A stretch of 64,000 bases of DNA from Rhodothermales bacterium (GTDB lineage Bacteria; Bacteroidota; Rhodothermia; Rhodothermales; JANQRZ01), in the NCBI GenBank assembly GCA_028284265.1, contig JANQRZ010000003.1, positions 62,001-126,000 of the forward strand, read 5' to 3'. The notes beneath the pieces were generated by a model, which was given only the letters and a program-made list of their open reading frames with translations, did not search any database and was not told the origin of the DNA. A program made the translations under genes and the position numbers. Positions 1 through 7,701 of the stretch are shown piece after piece; positions within the stretch are counted from its first letter, which is position 1; every line of letters begins with the position of its first letter.

Positions 1-67
1 GCGTGCGCGCTATATTCGGCGGACGCTTGGACACGCTGCCCTCATTCGCTAACGCACCGCCCGCCCC

Positions 68-1822
68 ATGGAAACCTTTGAGCATATCGTCGAACGACTC
101 GAATACTTCGTCTGGTCGTGGCCGGAAATCGGAGGCGAACTGTCGTTCATCGTTCTCGCGCTCCTCGGAACGGGCGTCTTTCTGACGCTTCGCCTCGCAT
201 TCGTCCAGCTTCGCTACCTCGGGCACGGCATTGCCGTCACGACGGGCAAGTACGACGACCCCGACGAGCCGGGCGACGTGCCGCACTTCCAGGCGCTCAC
301 GACGGCCCTCTCGGCGACAGTCGGGATCGGCAACATCGCAGGCGTGGCGATTGCGATTCACTGGGGTGGGCCGGGCGCGCTCTTCTGGATGTGGGTCACC
401 GCGCTCCTCGGCATGGCGGTGAAGTATTCCGAGGTCACGCTCGCGCAGCACTACCGCGTCGTCGAGTTTCCCGACGGCGATGGCAAAGCGTGGGAAGGCT
501 CGGTCTCGGGCGGGCCGATGTACTACATCGAGAAGGGCCTCGGCCCAGCGTGGAAGCCGCTCGCCGTGTTCTTCGCCGGGGCGCTCATGATTACGAGCTT
601 CCTGACCGGCAACGCCGTCCAGGCCAACACCGTCGCCGACATCGTCAACACCGAGTTTGGCATCGCCACCTGGATCACGGGTCTCATCACGGCGGCGGTC
701 GTCGGCATGGTCATCATCGGCGGGATCGGGCGGATCGGTAAAGTGACCGGCGTGCTCGCGCCCGCGATGGCGCTGATCTACGTGCTGGGTGCGCTCGTCA
801 TCATCTTCGCCAACATCACTGAGGTCCCGGCAGCGTTCGCTCTCATTCTCACCGAAGCGTTCAACCCGTCGGCAGGCGTGGCGGGCACGGGGACCGGTGT
901 TTTCCTTCTCACGATGATGTGGGGCGTTCGGCGCGGGTTGTTCTCGAACGAGGCAGGGCAGGGGTCGGCCCCGATTGCTCACGCCGCGGCCAAGACCGAC
1001 GAGCCGGTCAGCGAGGGCGTCGTCGCGCTCCTCGAACCGCTCATCGACACGATCATCATCTGCACGATGACCGGCCTCGTCATCCTCACGACCGGCGTCT
1101 GGAACACCCCGATCCCGACGGCGATGGACTTGGGTTCGGGCGACATTACTTACGTGGCTCCCGACGAGCGCGGAGTCTTTGCGGGCGGCGAGCCGGAGGC
1201 TGAGATTTTCGTCGAGGGCGGCATCCCGCGCTACGAAGAGGGTGAGCGCGCCTTTGCGTGGCACGATGTGGCGGTCGAGCAACTCTGGATCGACGAGGAC
1301 CGGACGACGCCGTTCTCGGGCCGGATTCTGACCGGCGAGGGACAGGCTGTGGACGCCGAGGGTAATGCCTACACGATGCTCTTCGGTGATGCGGTCGAGA
1401 CCGCTGCACCGCTGACGAGTGCAGCCTTTGAACTCGGCCTCGGGCAGTTCGGCCTCGGCGGCCTCGGTAAACTCATCGTGCTCGTTTCGGTCCTGCTGTT
1501 CGCCATCTCGACGAGCATCTCGTGGAGCTACTACGGCGACCGCTGCGCCAACTACCTCTTCGGCTCGAAGGGCATCCTGCCGTTCAAGGCGGTCTTCGTG
1601 GTGATGCACTTCGTCGGTGCGGTGGCGAGCCTCGCGACGATCTGGATCATCGGCGACATCGCGCTCGGCATGGTGACGTTCCCGAACCTGATCGCGCTCA
1701 TCATGCTCTCGGGCGTCGTGGCGAAGCTCACCAAGAGCTACTTCGAGCGCAAGCCATGGATCGAGAACGCTGAGGTCCACAAGCGCGTCGTGGCCGAGAA
1801 GAAGGCCGGGAAACAGAAATAA
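68..1822 (+). CDS. Sodium:alanine/glycine symporter, AGCS family
   Basis: Predicted inner-membrane carrier importing alanine or glycine with Na+. The protein (584 residues) has many hydrophobic helices. The family signature ALSATVGIGNIAGVA lies at about residues 80-94, and a second conserved loop (FSNEAGQGSAPIAHA) at about 291-305. A hydrophilic acidic stretch of roughly 90 residues (about 355-450) interrupts the usual helix pattern, so it is longer than compact members of about 450 residues. The C-terminus is lysine-rich, as expected for a cytoplasmic tail. The start at 68 gives a first helix at residues 25-45. upp follows on the same strand 26 bases downstream. Confidence 0.93.
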   Translation: METFEHIVERLEYFVWSWPEIGGELSFIVLALLGTGVFLTLRLAFVQLRYLGHGIAVTTGKYDDPDEPGDVPHFQALTTALSATVGIGNIAGVAIAIHWGGPGALFWMWVTALLGMAVKYSEVTLAQHYRVVEFPDGDGKAWEGSVSGGPMYYIEKGLGPAWKPLAVFFAGALMITSFLTGNAVQANTVADIVNTEFGIATWITGLITAAVVGMVIIGGIGRIGKVTGVLAPAMALIYVLGALVIIFANITEVPAAFALILTEAFNPSAGVAGTGTGVFLLTMMWGVRRGLFSNEAGQGSAPIAHAAAKTDEPVSEGVVALLEPLIDTIIICTMTGLVILTTGVWNTPIPTAMDLGSGDITYVAPDERGVFAGGEPEAEIFVEGGIPRYEEGERAFAWHDVAVEQLWIDEDRTTPFSGRILTGEGQAVDAEGNAYTMLFGDAVETAAPLTSAAFELGLGQFGLGGLGKLIVLVSVLLFAISTSISWSYYGDRCANYLFGSKGILPFKAVFVVMHFVGAVASLATIWIIGDIALGMVTFPNLIALIMLSGVVAKLTKSYFERKPWIENAEVHKRVVAEKKAGKQK

Positions 1823-1848
1823 ACCTCGTAGCAGGGGCACGGTGCACC

Positions 1849-2484
1849 ATGCCCCTGCCTCCGCTTATGCTCACCGTCGTCGATCACCCGCTGCTCCGGC
1901 GCGACCTCACGATTCTCCGGGACCGGACCACGCCGCACGGCCAGTTCCGCCGGACGGTCAATGACGCCGCCGCCATCCTCGCCTACGAAGCGCTGCGCGA
2001 CCTGCCGCTCGTCGAGCGGTCCATCGAGACGCCGCTGGAGGAGACGACGGGCTACTATTTCCAAGACGAGTTCGTCGTGGTGCCGGTGCTGCGCGCCGGG
2101 CTGGGACTAGTGGATGGGTTCGTCCGGTTCGTGCCCGAGGCGCGGGTGGGGCACGTCGGGATGGAGCGCGACGAGGCGACCCACGAGCCGCGCGACTACT
2201 ACGCCAAGATTCCGCCGCTTGACGAGCGGACCATCGTGTTTGTCGTGGACCCGATGCTGGCGACGGGCGGCAGTGCCGATGCAGCAATCTCTTTCCTCAA
2301 GGAACGGGGCGCGACACGCCTCCGGTTCGTCTGCCTGGTAGCTGCACCCGAGGGGGTCCGGCACCTCGAAGCGCGGCACCCGGAGATCGACATTTTCGCC
2401 GCCACGCTCGACCGGGAACTGGACCAGAACGCCTACATCCGTCCCGGCCTCGGCGATGCGGGCGACCGGATTTTCGGAACCTAG
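1849..2484 (+). CDS. upp: Uracil phosphoribosyltransferase
   Basis: Pyrimidine salvage enzyme: uracil plus PRPP gives UMP and pyrophosphate in the cytoplasm. Length (211 residues) is normal for the family. The PRPP-binding loop reads VVDPMLATGGSADAAI, and the N-terminal half carries VPVLRAGLGLVDGF, both hallmarks of Upp; the C-terminal uracil-binding segment is IRPGLGDAGDRIFGT. An AGGGGC tract upstream of the ATG may be the ribosome site. A second in-frame ATG at 1867 (MLTVVDHP) is an alternative start matching where many Upp proteins begin. The stop overlaps the end of the convergent kinase gene by four bases. Confidence 0.95.
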   Translation: MPLPPLMLTVVDHPLLRRDLTILRDRTTPHGQFRRTVNDAAAILAYEALRDLPLVERSIETPLEETTGYYFQDEFVVVPVLRAGLGLVDGFVRFVPEARVGHVGMERDEATHEPRDYYAKIPPLDERTIVFVVDPMLATGGSADAAISFLKERGATRLRFVCLVAAPEGVRHLEARHPEIDIFAATLDRELDQNAYIRPGLGDAGDRIFGT

Positions 2485-3752
2485 CCGTCGTCTGCGGCAA
2501 GGGGGAGGCAGATGTGGAACGTGCTGCCTTGGTCGAGGCCGTCGCTCTCCGCCCACAGGTCGCCTCGGTGGAGACGCACGAAGGCACGGGCAATGGTTAG
2601 GCCCATGCCCATGCCTTCGTGTCCGCGTGTGAGAGGGTCATCTACTTGGTAGAACGCCTTGAAGATCTTCCGGCAGTCCGTCTCGGTGAGGCCTGCACCC
2701 GAGTCTTGCACGCGCACATGGGCATGGCCTTGCTCCTCGTAGAGCGTGACGCGCACGGCTCCGTCGGCGGGTGTGAAGGCGAGGGCGTTCTTGAAGAGGC
2801 TGACCAAGGCCAGTTGGAGGCGGCGCGGATCAGCCGCCACCCAGAGCGACCGCTCTGGCATATCGAGCACAGCGTTCAGGTTTGTGCTTGTCGCTCCGGC
2901 TTTGGCCCATGCCTCGTGGACCATGTCCTGAAGCGCGGTCGGGACGAGGAGCAGTTCAGCCGTCTCTTCCTGAAGAAAGCTCATTTCTTCGAGTGTTTCG
3001 ACGATCTCTTGCATCCGCTCGCCTGCGTCCATGATGTCGTCCACAAAAGGAACCATTTGCGAACGGGCCTCTTCCCGGAGGACAGCGCCGGACCCGAGGA
3101 TGATCGCAAGTGGGGTGCGAAGCTCATGAGAGGCGAGCGACATGAAGTCGCTTTTTAACTGGTCTAGCTTGGCAAGGCGGTCGTGGGCCTCGCGGAGTTC
3201 GCGGCGCTGCCGGACATTTTCAATCGCCACCGCAGCTTGAGCGGCGATGAGCAGCAGGGTTTCCACATCGTCCTCGGTGAACGCACCTGATGCCGGGTTG
3301 AGTACCTCAAACACGCCGATAGGCTCTCCGCCGATACACATCGGGACACCGAGCAGGGCCTCGGTCTGGACGCCGGTCTTCTCCGCTACACCATCGAAGT
3401 GCCGATGGTCTTCTGCGGTGTTGGAGACCACGACCGGTCGGTTCTCGCGGAAGATGGTGCCCGCAATACTGCCGTCTAGGGGCACAGGGATTTCGGCGAG
3501 GATGTCTGCCTTCGCGCCCGTCGCAGCCACGAAGCGGAGGCGCTGCTCGGTCTCATCGTAGAGCAGGAGGGAGGCGGCGGTGCAGCCCAGCACCTCCGTC
3601 GCCGTGTCTATGATGTAGAGGAGCAATTCCTCGGGGTCGCGCAAGGTGTTGAGCGCGATGCTGATGTCTAGTAGTCGTCGGGCGCGGTGCAGGGTCGGGC
3701 GCGACGGACGGCTCAGGATGGTGTTGAGCGGCGTGTTAAGCATGGGGTTCAT
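2481..3752 (-). CDS. GAF-domain sensor histidine kinase
   Basis: Cytoplasmic two-component sensor kinase; no membrane helix is seen. An N-terminal GAF domain (about residues 30-185) precedes a short coiled coil and the HisKA box ASHELRTPL (phospho-acceptor His about residue 209). The ATPase domain follows with an N box (LFKNALAFTP), G1 (DSGAGLTETD) and G2 (GHEGMGMGLTIA). No receiver domain or cognate regulator gene is adjacent. The chosen ATG overlaps the end of the DUF3095 gene by 17 bases; an ATG at 3743 (8-base overlap) is equally possible. The overlap implies translational coupling. The ligand of the GAF domain is unknown. Confidence 0.9.
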   Translation of the reverse strand: MNPMLNTPLNTILSRPSRPTLHRARRLLDISIALNTLRDPEELLLYIIDTATEVLGCTAASLLLYDETEQRLRFVAATGAKADILAEIPVPLDGSIAGTIFRENRPVVVSNTAEDHRHFDGVAEKTGVQTEALLGVPMCIGGEPIGVFEVLNPASGAFTEDDVETLLLIAAQAAVAIENVRQRRELREAHDRLAKLDQLKSDFMSLASHELRTPLAIILGSGAVLREEARSQMVPFVDDIMDAGERMQEIVETLEEMSFLQEETAELLLVPTALQDMVHEAWAKAGATSTNLNAVLDMPERSLWVAADPRRLQLALVSLFKNALAFTPADGAVRVTLYEEQGHAHVRVQDSGAGLTETDCRKIFKAFYQVDDPLTRGHEGMGMGLTIARAFVRLHRGDLWAESDGLDQGSTFHICLPLAADDG

Positions 3753-4923
3753 GCGGGGTGAGAAGAGCGCGGGTGCGGCGCTTAAGGTCGGTGGCGGCGC
3801 TCGTATAGCCGCCGCCTGCCCCATCGACGAAGTGGACCTGCTGGCCCATGCGCTCGTGGACGAGGCAGGTCATCACGGCGCGATCCGAGACATGGAGGCC
3901 GTAGGCAAGCTCACCGTGGCGGTAGAGCCGGTCAAGGAAGTCTTCCAAGCGGCGGCGCTGCGTGGGCGTTCCGGCGAGCACCATCCGCAGCGTATCGTCG
4001 AACTTGCGGTAGTCCGTGGCGTCGCGGAGCAGGATAGGGTACTGCCCCCAGTCCGTCTCGCTCGTTTTGAGCTGGAGCCGGATGAGCGCCATGCCGAGGA
4101 GGTTGAGTGTCCAGAGGGTGGCCCGTTGCTGCCACTGCCTCGGGCGCGGTGTGCGAAGCCGGACCTCGGGGGCGAACCGGCGCGGGTTCCAACTCAGCCG
4201 GAGCCGGTCGAGCGAGATCGGATGCGGCGTTGCGTCGGTTCCATAGATACGCTCGATGGCCTCGACGGCCTCACGGTATACAGCGTGGTGAGTCGAGGTC
4301 TCTTCCCCTACAGCGGAGATGAGGATGGTCACGGTCTCGCTGCGTCCTCGGATATCCTGCCAGCGGCATTCCAGCCCTTCATAGAGGTCGGTGTCTGGCT
4401 CGGGGAAGGTACCAGTCACGGTATAGCACGGCCCGGTCTCCGGCGACTTGACGAGGCGATCAGCATGAGTGAGGCCGCCGCCGGTGAACATCGCCTGCGT
4501 ATAGTTCTCGGACACCGCCAGTCGTGCTACTCGCACTGCATAGCCCTCGGCCCGCACGTCAGCGACCGGCACGATCCCGACGCGGAGCGTCAGGTTGAGC
4601 GTCTCGCGTGCGTGGGTGCGAAGCGTCGAGAGGGCGGCCTGCGTCCGGTCCAGCAGTGAGGGTGGGATGACGAGCGTAGCCCCGTCGCCGCCGAAGACGA
4701 AGGGCACCTTTGTTTCACCTGCGAGGTTCAGTACGGCTGCAATCGAGGCCGCGCCGACGTAGTTCACGTCGCGGTAGCGCCCCGCCTGCACCGCCGCCGT
4801 CGAACCTTCCACATCGGTCACCACTACGAGCCAGTCGTCAGGTAACGGTGTGTAGTGGTTCGGGTTGGTGATGTCAGCGAAGTGCTGGAGAGCAGGCAGG
4901 CGCGCATAAAAATCGTCGCTCAC
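3736..4923 (-). CDS. DUF3095 family protein, nucleotide-cyclase-like
   Basis: A 395-residue soluble protein of the DUF3095 family, recognised by its N-terminus (FYARLPALQHFADITNPNHY) and the segment WLVVVTDVEGSTAAV. That segment, with VPFVFGGDGATLVIP about 40 residues later, resembles the two metal-binding aspartate regions of class III nucleotide cyclases (TDxxGST and GGDG). The cyclase relation is inferred from these motifs; no activity is claimed. It is translationally coupled to the GAF histidine kinase downstream, which suggests a signalling pair. The argC-like gene lies 71 bases upstream on the same strand. Confidence 0.85.
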   Translation of the reverse strand: MSDDFYARLPALQHFADITNPNHYTPLPDDWLVVVTDVEGSTAAVQAGRYRDVNYVGAASIAAVLNLAGETKVPFVFGGDGATLVIPPSLLDRTQAALSTLRTHARETLNLTLRVGIVPVADVRAEGYAVRVARLAVSENYTQAMFTGGGLTHADRLVKSPETGPCYTVTGTFPEPDTDLYEGLECRWQDIRGRSETVTILISAVGEETSTHHAVYREAVEAIERIYGTDATPHPISLDRLRLSWNPRRFAPEVRLRTPRPRQWQQRATLWTLNLLGMALIRLQLKTSETDWGQYPILLRDATDYRKFDDTLRMVLAGTPTQRRRLEDFLDRLYRHGELAYGLHVSDRAVMTCLVHERMGQQVHFVDGAGGGYTSAATDLKRRTRALLTPHEPHA

Positions 4924-4994
4924 CGTGGTGCGGAACCGTCGCAGTTTGTTTGCAAGAATGCGGTCCTATTGAGATCGGCATTCCCGCGACAGTC

Positions 4995-6035
4995 TTAAGG
5001 TGCGGTTCCGCCCACAACACCGGCTTGCGTCGGGGGTAGCAGTCCTGCCATCTCAGGCAGGCCGAGGACGAGATTGAGGTTCTGCACGGCTTGCCCCGGC
5101 CCGCCTTTCAGCAGATGGTCCAGCGCGAATCCGACCACCAAGCGCTCGTTGCGGAAGACCCAGCCGAGGTCGCAGAAGGGCGTGTGGATCGTGTAGCGCA
5201 TATCTGGGAGCGAGCCGGGCCAGCATCGCACCGAGGGTGTGTCAGCGTAAGCCGCCTCAAACCAGTCGTTCACGTCGCGCCACCCGAGGCTGTCCGGTAG
5301 TGTGACATGCACCGTGCCCCACAGCCCCCGTGACCACGGTGCCACACACGGCACAAGGGCGATGTGGACGTGCTCGCCGAGCACAGCGACGGCTTCCGGC
5401 ACTTCCGCGTGCTCCAAGGCCTCAAACGGAACAAGGGTGTCGTTGTGCTGGGCGGTTGCTTCGTCCGTGCCTGCGGTGCCGATCATCGCGGTGGCGGTAG
5501 CGTCCACGGCATCGAGATGGCGGGCGAGCGGCCAGAGCGCGAGCGCGAGGCCCGTCGCAAAAGCACCGGGGTTGGCGATGAAGCGGACCGACTCGGGGTA
5601 TGGGCCGGTGATCTCTGGTAACCCGTAGTGAAAGGACGGTATCAGGTCAGGGGCCGGGTGGTGATACTGGTGCCACGCGGGGTAGACGACCTCTGACTGG
5701 GCGCGAAAGTCCGGGCTGAGATCGACGAGAGGACCGTCGAAGCCTTGGTCGATGAGGTCGGCGACCGTGTGGGCGGCTTTGCCGTGCCCCGCCGTGCAGA
5801 AGATCGCGTCGAGGTCTTCCCATGTCGTCGAGAAGTGGAGGTCGGTCTGGTCCCGAAGCGTGGGATGGGCCGCCCAGAGCGGCTGCCCGTCGAGGACCCG
5901 GCTCGTGACGCGGGTGAGTTTGATGGACGGGTGGCCGAGGAGCAGGCGGATCAACTCGCCGCCGACCGGCCCGGAGCCGTGGAGGATGCCAACCCGGTAG
6001 CTGGCGCGGGGGATACGGAGGGTGGTAGGTTCCAT
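4995..6035 (-). CDS. argC: ArgC-family N-acetyl-gamma-glutamyl-phosphate reductase homologue lacking the catalytic Cys
   Basis: 346 residues with the ArgC fold: an N-terminal nucleotide-binding segment (GILHGSGPVGGELIRLL, residues 16-32), LVDLSPDFR, SFHYGLPEIT, and a C-terminal KGGPGQAVQNLNLVLGLPE block typical of the family. ArgC enzymes reduce N-acetylglutamyl phosphate through a thiol in NPGC[YF]. Here residues 155-159 are NPGAF, with codon gct for Ala158, so the nucleophile is absent. The later ArgC GSTGAG-type motif is also changed (GTAGTDEAT), while a histidine in EHAEVPE remains. No other arginine gene is in the window. The start at 6035 was chosen because sequence further upstream shows no family similarity. 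The family is clear, the activity doubtful. Confidence 0.85.
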   Translation of the reverse strand: MEPTTLRIPRASYRVGILHGSGPVGGELIRLLLGHPSIKLTRVTSRVLDGQPLWAAHPTLRDQTDLHFSTTWEDLDAIFCTAGHGKAAHTVADLIDQGFDGPLVDLSPDFRAQSEVVYPAWHQYHHPAPDLIPSFHYGLPEITGPYPESVRFIANPGAFATGLALALWPLARHLDAVDATATAMIGTAGTDEATAQHNDTLVPFEALEHAEVPEAVAVLGEHVHIALVPCVAPWSRGLWGTVHVTLPDSLGWRDVNDWFEAAYADTPSVRCWPGSLPDMRYTIHTPFCDLGWVFRNERLVVGFALDHLLKGGPGQAVQNLNLVLGLPEMAGLLPPTQAGVVGGTAP

Positions 6036-6173
6036 GCAGGCGAAGGGCAGAGGCACCGGACGATAGCCCGCCGTTCCCTTCGTGTCAAGGCGTTGGGGAA
6101 GCTGTTTGAAAAGAAAGCGCTTCCGAGGGAAACACGGCGTCGGGTATATGGTCTTCCCGACTCCCAAGGCGCT

Positions 6174-6872
6174 TCATTCCAACCTTGTGGCGACGGTGAT
6201 CTCGCGTTTGCCGGGCGGCCCGGCGCGCTTCTCGACGACGAACCCTGCCTCCGCGAGCGCCCGCCGCACCGACCCCTTCGCCGAGTACGTTGCCAGCCGA
6301 CCACCGGGGCGGAGCGCTTCGTGCAAGCGGTGCAAGAAAAGTGCGGTCCACAGCTCCGGGTTGGCGTCGGGACTGAAGGCGTCGAGGTAGACAGCGTCGA
6401 AGCCACCAGGTAGCGCCACCTCCGTCGCGTCACCAATGAGCAGGACGAGTTTCACGGGGCCGAATTGTGCTTCATACTCACCCTCCTGTACGCCATCAGA
6501 TAGTGTGCGCCGCCATGCGATCAAGCTTGCTGCCGGTGCCCTGCCGAGATACTCTCTGTGGTTGAGTGTGGCGAGGGTGGAGGCCGGAAGCACGTCGCGT
6601 TCGAGGGCGACGAACGTAAGCGGCGTATCTGTGGTGATTGCCTGCTTCGCTGTCAGCAAAAAGTTTAGCCCCGTCCCGAAGCCGACCTCTAGCACCCGCG
6701 TGGGCTCTCCGGCACCGAGTCGCTCCGCCGTGCCCGTCGCGTCTAGGAAGACATGCTGGGCCTCGACGCCTGCGCCGTGCATCGAGTGATACGTCTGCCC
6801 GTAGCGCAGGCTGAACAAGGTGTCGAACCCGTCGCCCGTTCGTCTCGGTCCGGCTTCATCCGCTGTCGCCAT
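6174..6872 (-). CDS. mnmD: tRNA 5-methylaminomethyl-2-thiouridine(34) methyltransferase
   Basis: 232-residue SAM-dependent methyltransferase of the MnmC N-terminal-domain family, found alone (MnmD) rather than fused to the FAD oxidase of MnmC. It completes the wobble-uridine side chain on some tRNAs. Visible motifs: an N-terminal TLFSLRYGQTYHSMHGAG, SAM motif I VLEVGFGTGLNFLLT, and VYLDAFSPDANPELWT, the family's acidic substrate motif. The start at 6872 (MATADEAGPRR) overlaps the end of pgl by 17 bases, so the two are probably coupled. Frames extending further upstream are shadow of pgl and were excluded. Confidence 0.9.
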   Translation of the reverse strand: MATADEAGPRRTGDGFDTLFSLRYGQTYHSMHGAGVEAQHVFLDATGTAERLGAGEPTRVLEVGFGTGLNFLLTAKQAITTDTPLTFVALERDVLPASTLATLNHREYLGRAPAASLIAWRRTLSDGVQEGEYEAQFGPVKLVLLIGDATEVALPGGFDAVYLDAFSPDANPELWTALFLHRLHEALRPGGRLATYSAKGSVRRALAEAGFVVEKRAGPPGKREITVATRLE

Positions 6873-7581
6873 ACGCGGCCTCGTCCACGAACCAGAGCAG
6901 CCGCTCCTGTGCGCCGACCCGCTCGGCGGGCGGCGATCGATCCGGGTCGCGGAAGACGGAGTGTACGGCGTCGGCCTTGCTCTCGCCCGAGACGAGGAAG
7001 AGGACGGTGCGAGCGGCGTTGAGGATCGGAAAGGTGAGCGAAATGCGCTCGCGCACCGGACTGGTCGGCGGGGCATCGGTCGCTACTACCCAGCGCTCGG
7101 TTTCGTTCAGTGCGTCGCGCTCGGGGAAGAGGGAGGCGATGTGGCCGTCGCCACCCATACCGAGCAGGACGAGGTCGAAGGCAGGTGGTCCATCGCCGAA
7201 GTAGTCGCGGAGCATCTGTTCGTAGGCGCGAGCGTCAGCCTCGGGCGTGTCGCTGGTCGGGATCGGATAGATCTGTGTGTCGGGGATGGGGAGGTCGTCC
7301 AGCAGGGTTTCGTGGGCGAAGCGGGTGTTGCTGTCGTCGTCGTCGGGTGGGACGTATCGTTCGTCGCCCCAGAAAATGTGGACGCGCTGCCAGTCGAGCG
7401 CATCGTGGTAGTGCGTGGCGAGGCGTTGGTAGAGCGCCTTTGGCGTGGAGCCACCCGTGAGCACGAATGAGGCTCTGCCCCGCTCGGCTACCGCCGTCCG
7501 CAGGGTCTCCGTCACAGTCTCCGCTGCGGCGCGTGCGAGGTGGACTGGGCTGGCAAAGGTGAAGACCTCGGGCGGGATCAT
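6856..7581 (-). CDS. pgl: 6-phosphogluconolactonase
   Basis: Second enzyme of the oxidative pentose phosphate pathway: hydrolyses 6-phosphogluconolactone to 6-phosphogluconate. At 241 residues it has the usual length of the DevB/Pgl type. Recognisable segments are FVLTGGSTPKALYQRL, VHIFWGDERYVPPDD and DLVLLGMGGDGHIASLFP, which form the sugar-phosphate site. It follows zwf on the same strand with a 120-base gap holding a polypurine hairpin element, and overlaps mnmD at its 3' end. Co-location with zwf and gnd confirms the role. Confidence 0.95.
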   Translation of the reverse strand: MIPPEVFTFASPVHLARAAAETVTETLRTAVAERGRASFVLTGGSTPKALYQRLATHYHDALDWQRVHIFWGDERYVPPDDDDSNTRFAHETLLDDLPIPDTQIYPIPTSDTPEADARAYEQMLRDYFGDGPPAFDLVLLGMGGDGHIASLFPERDALNETERWVVATDAPPTSPVRERISLTFPILNAARTVLFLVSGESKADAVHSVFRDPDRSPPAERVGAQERLLWFVDEAAYGDSG

Positions 7582-7586
7582 GGGTC

Positions 7587-7698
7587 AGAAAAAAGAGGGA
7601 AGAGAAAGGGAAGATAGAAGAGAGAGTCGAGAGGAACGAGACGATGCGATGACGAGGCGCTATCTCTTCTTTCTTCTCCCTCTGCTCTTTCTCTTCTC
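7587..7698. repeat. Polypurine/polypyrimidine imperfect inverted repeat, copy 1
   Basis: Between zwf and pgl. The left arm (7587-7626) is almost pure purine and the right arm (7660-7698) almost pure pyrimidine on the plus strand, so they can fold into a long imperfect hairpin in the zwf-pgl transcript. The right arm shares ctatctcttct and ctccctct, in the same order, with the element at 25501-25581, which makes these two copies of one family. Confidence 0.6.
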
Positions 7699-7701
7699 CA
7701 T

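Noticed and set aside
3-185. Short open frame at the window start
   Set aside because: Overlaps the beginning of the AGCS symporter in another frame and is Ser/Arg-rich shadow sequence.
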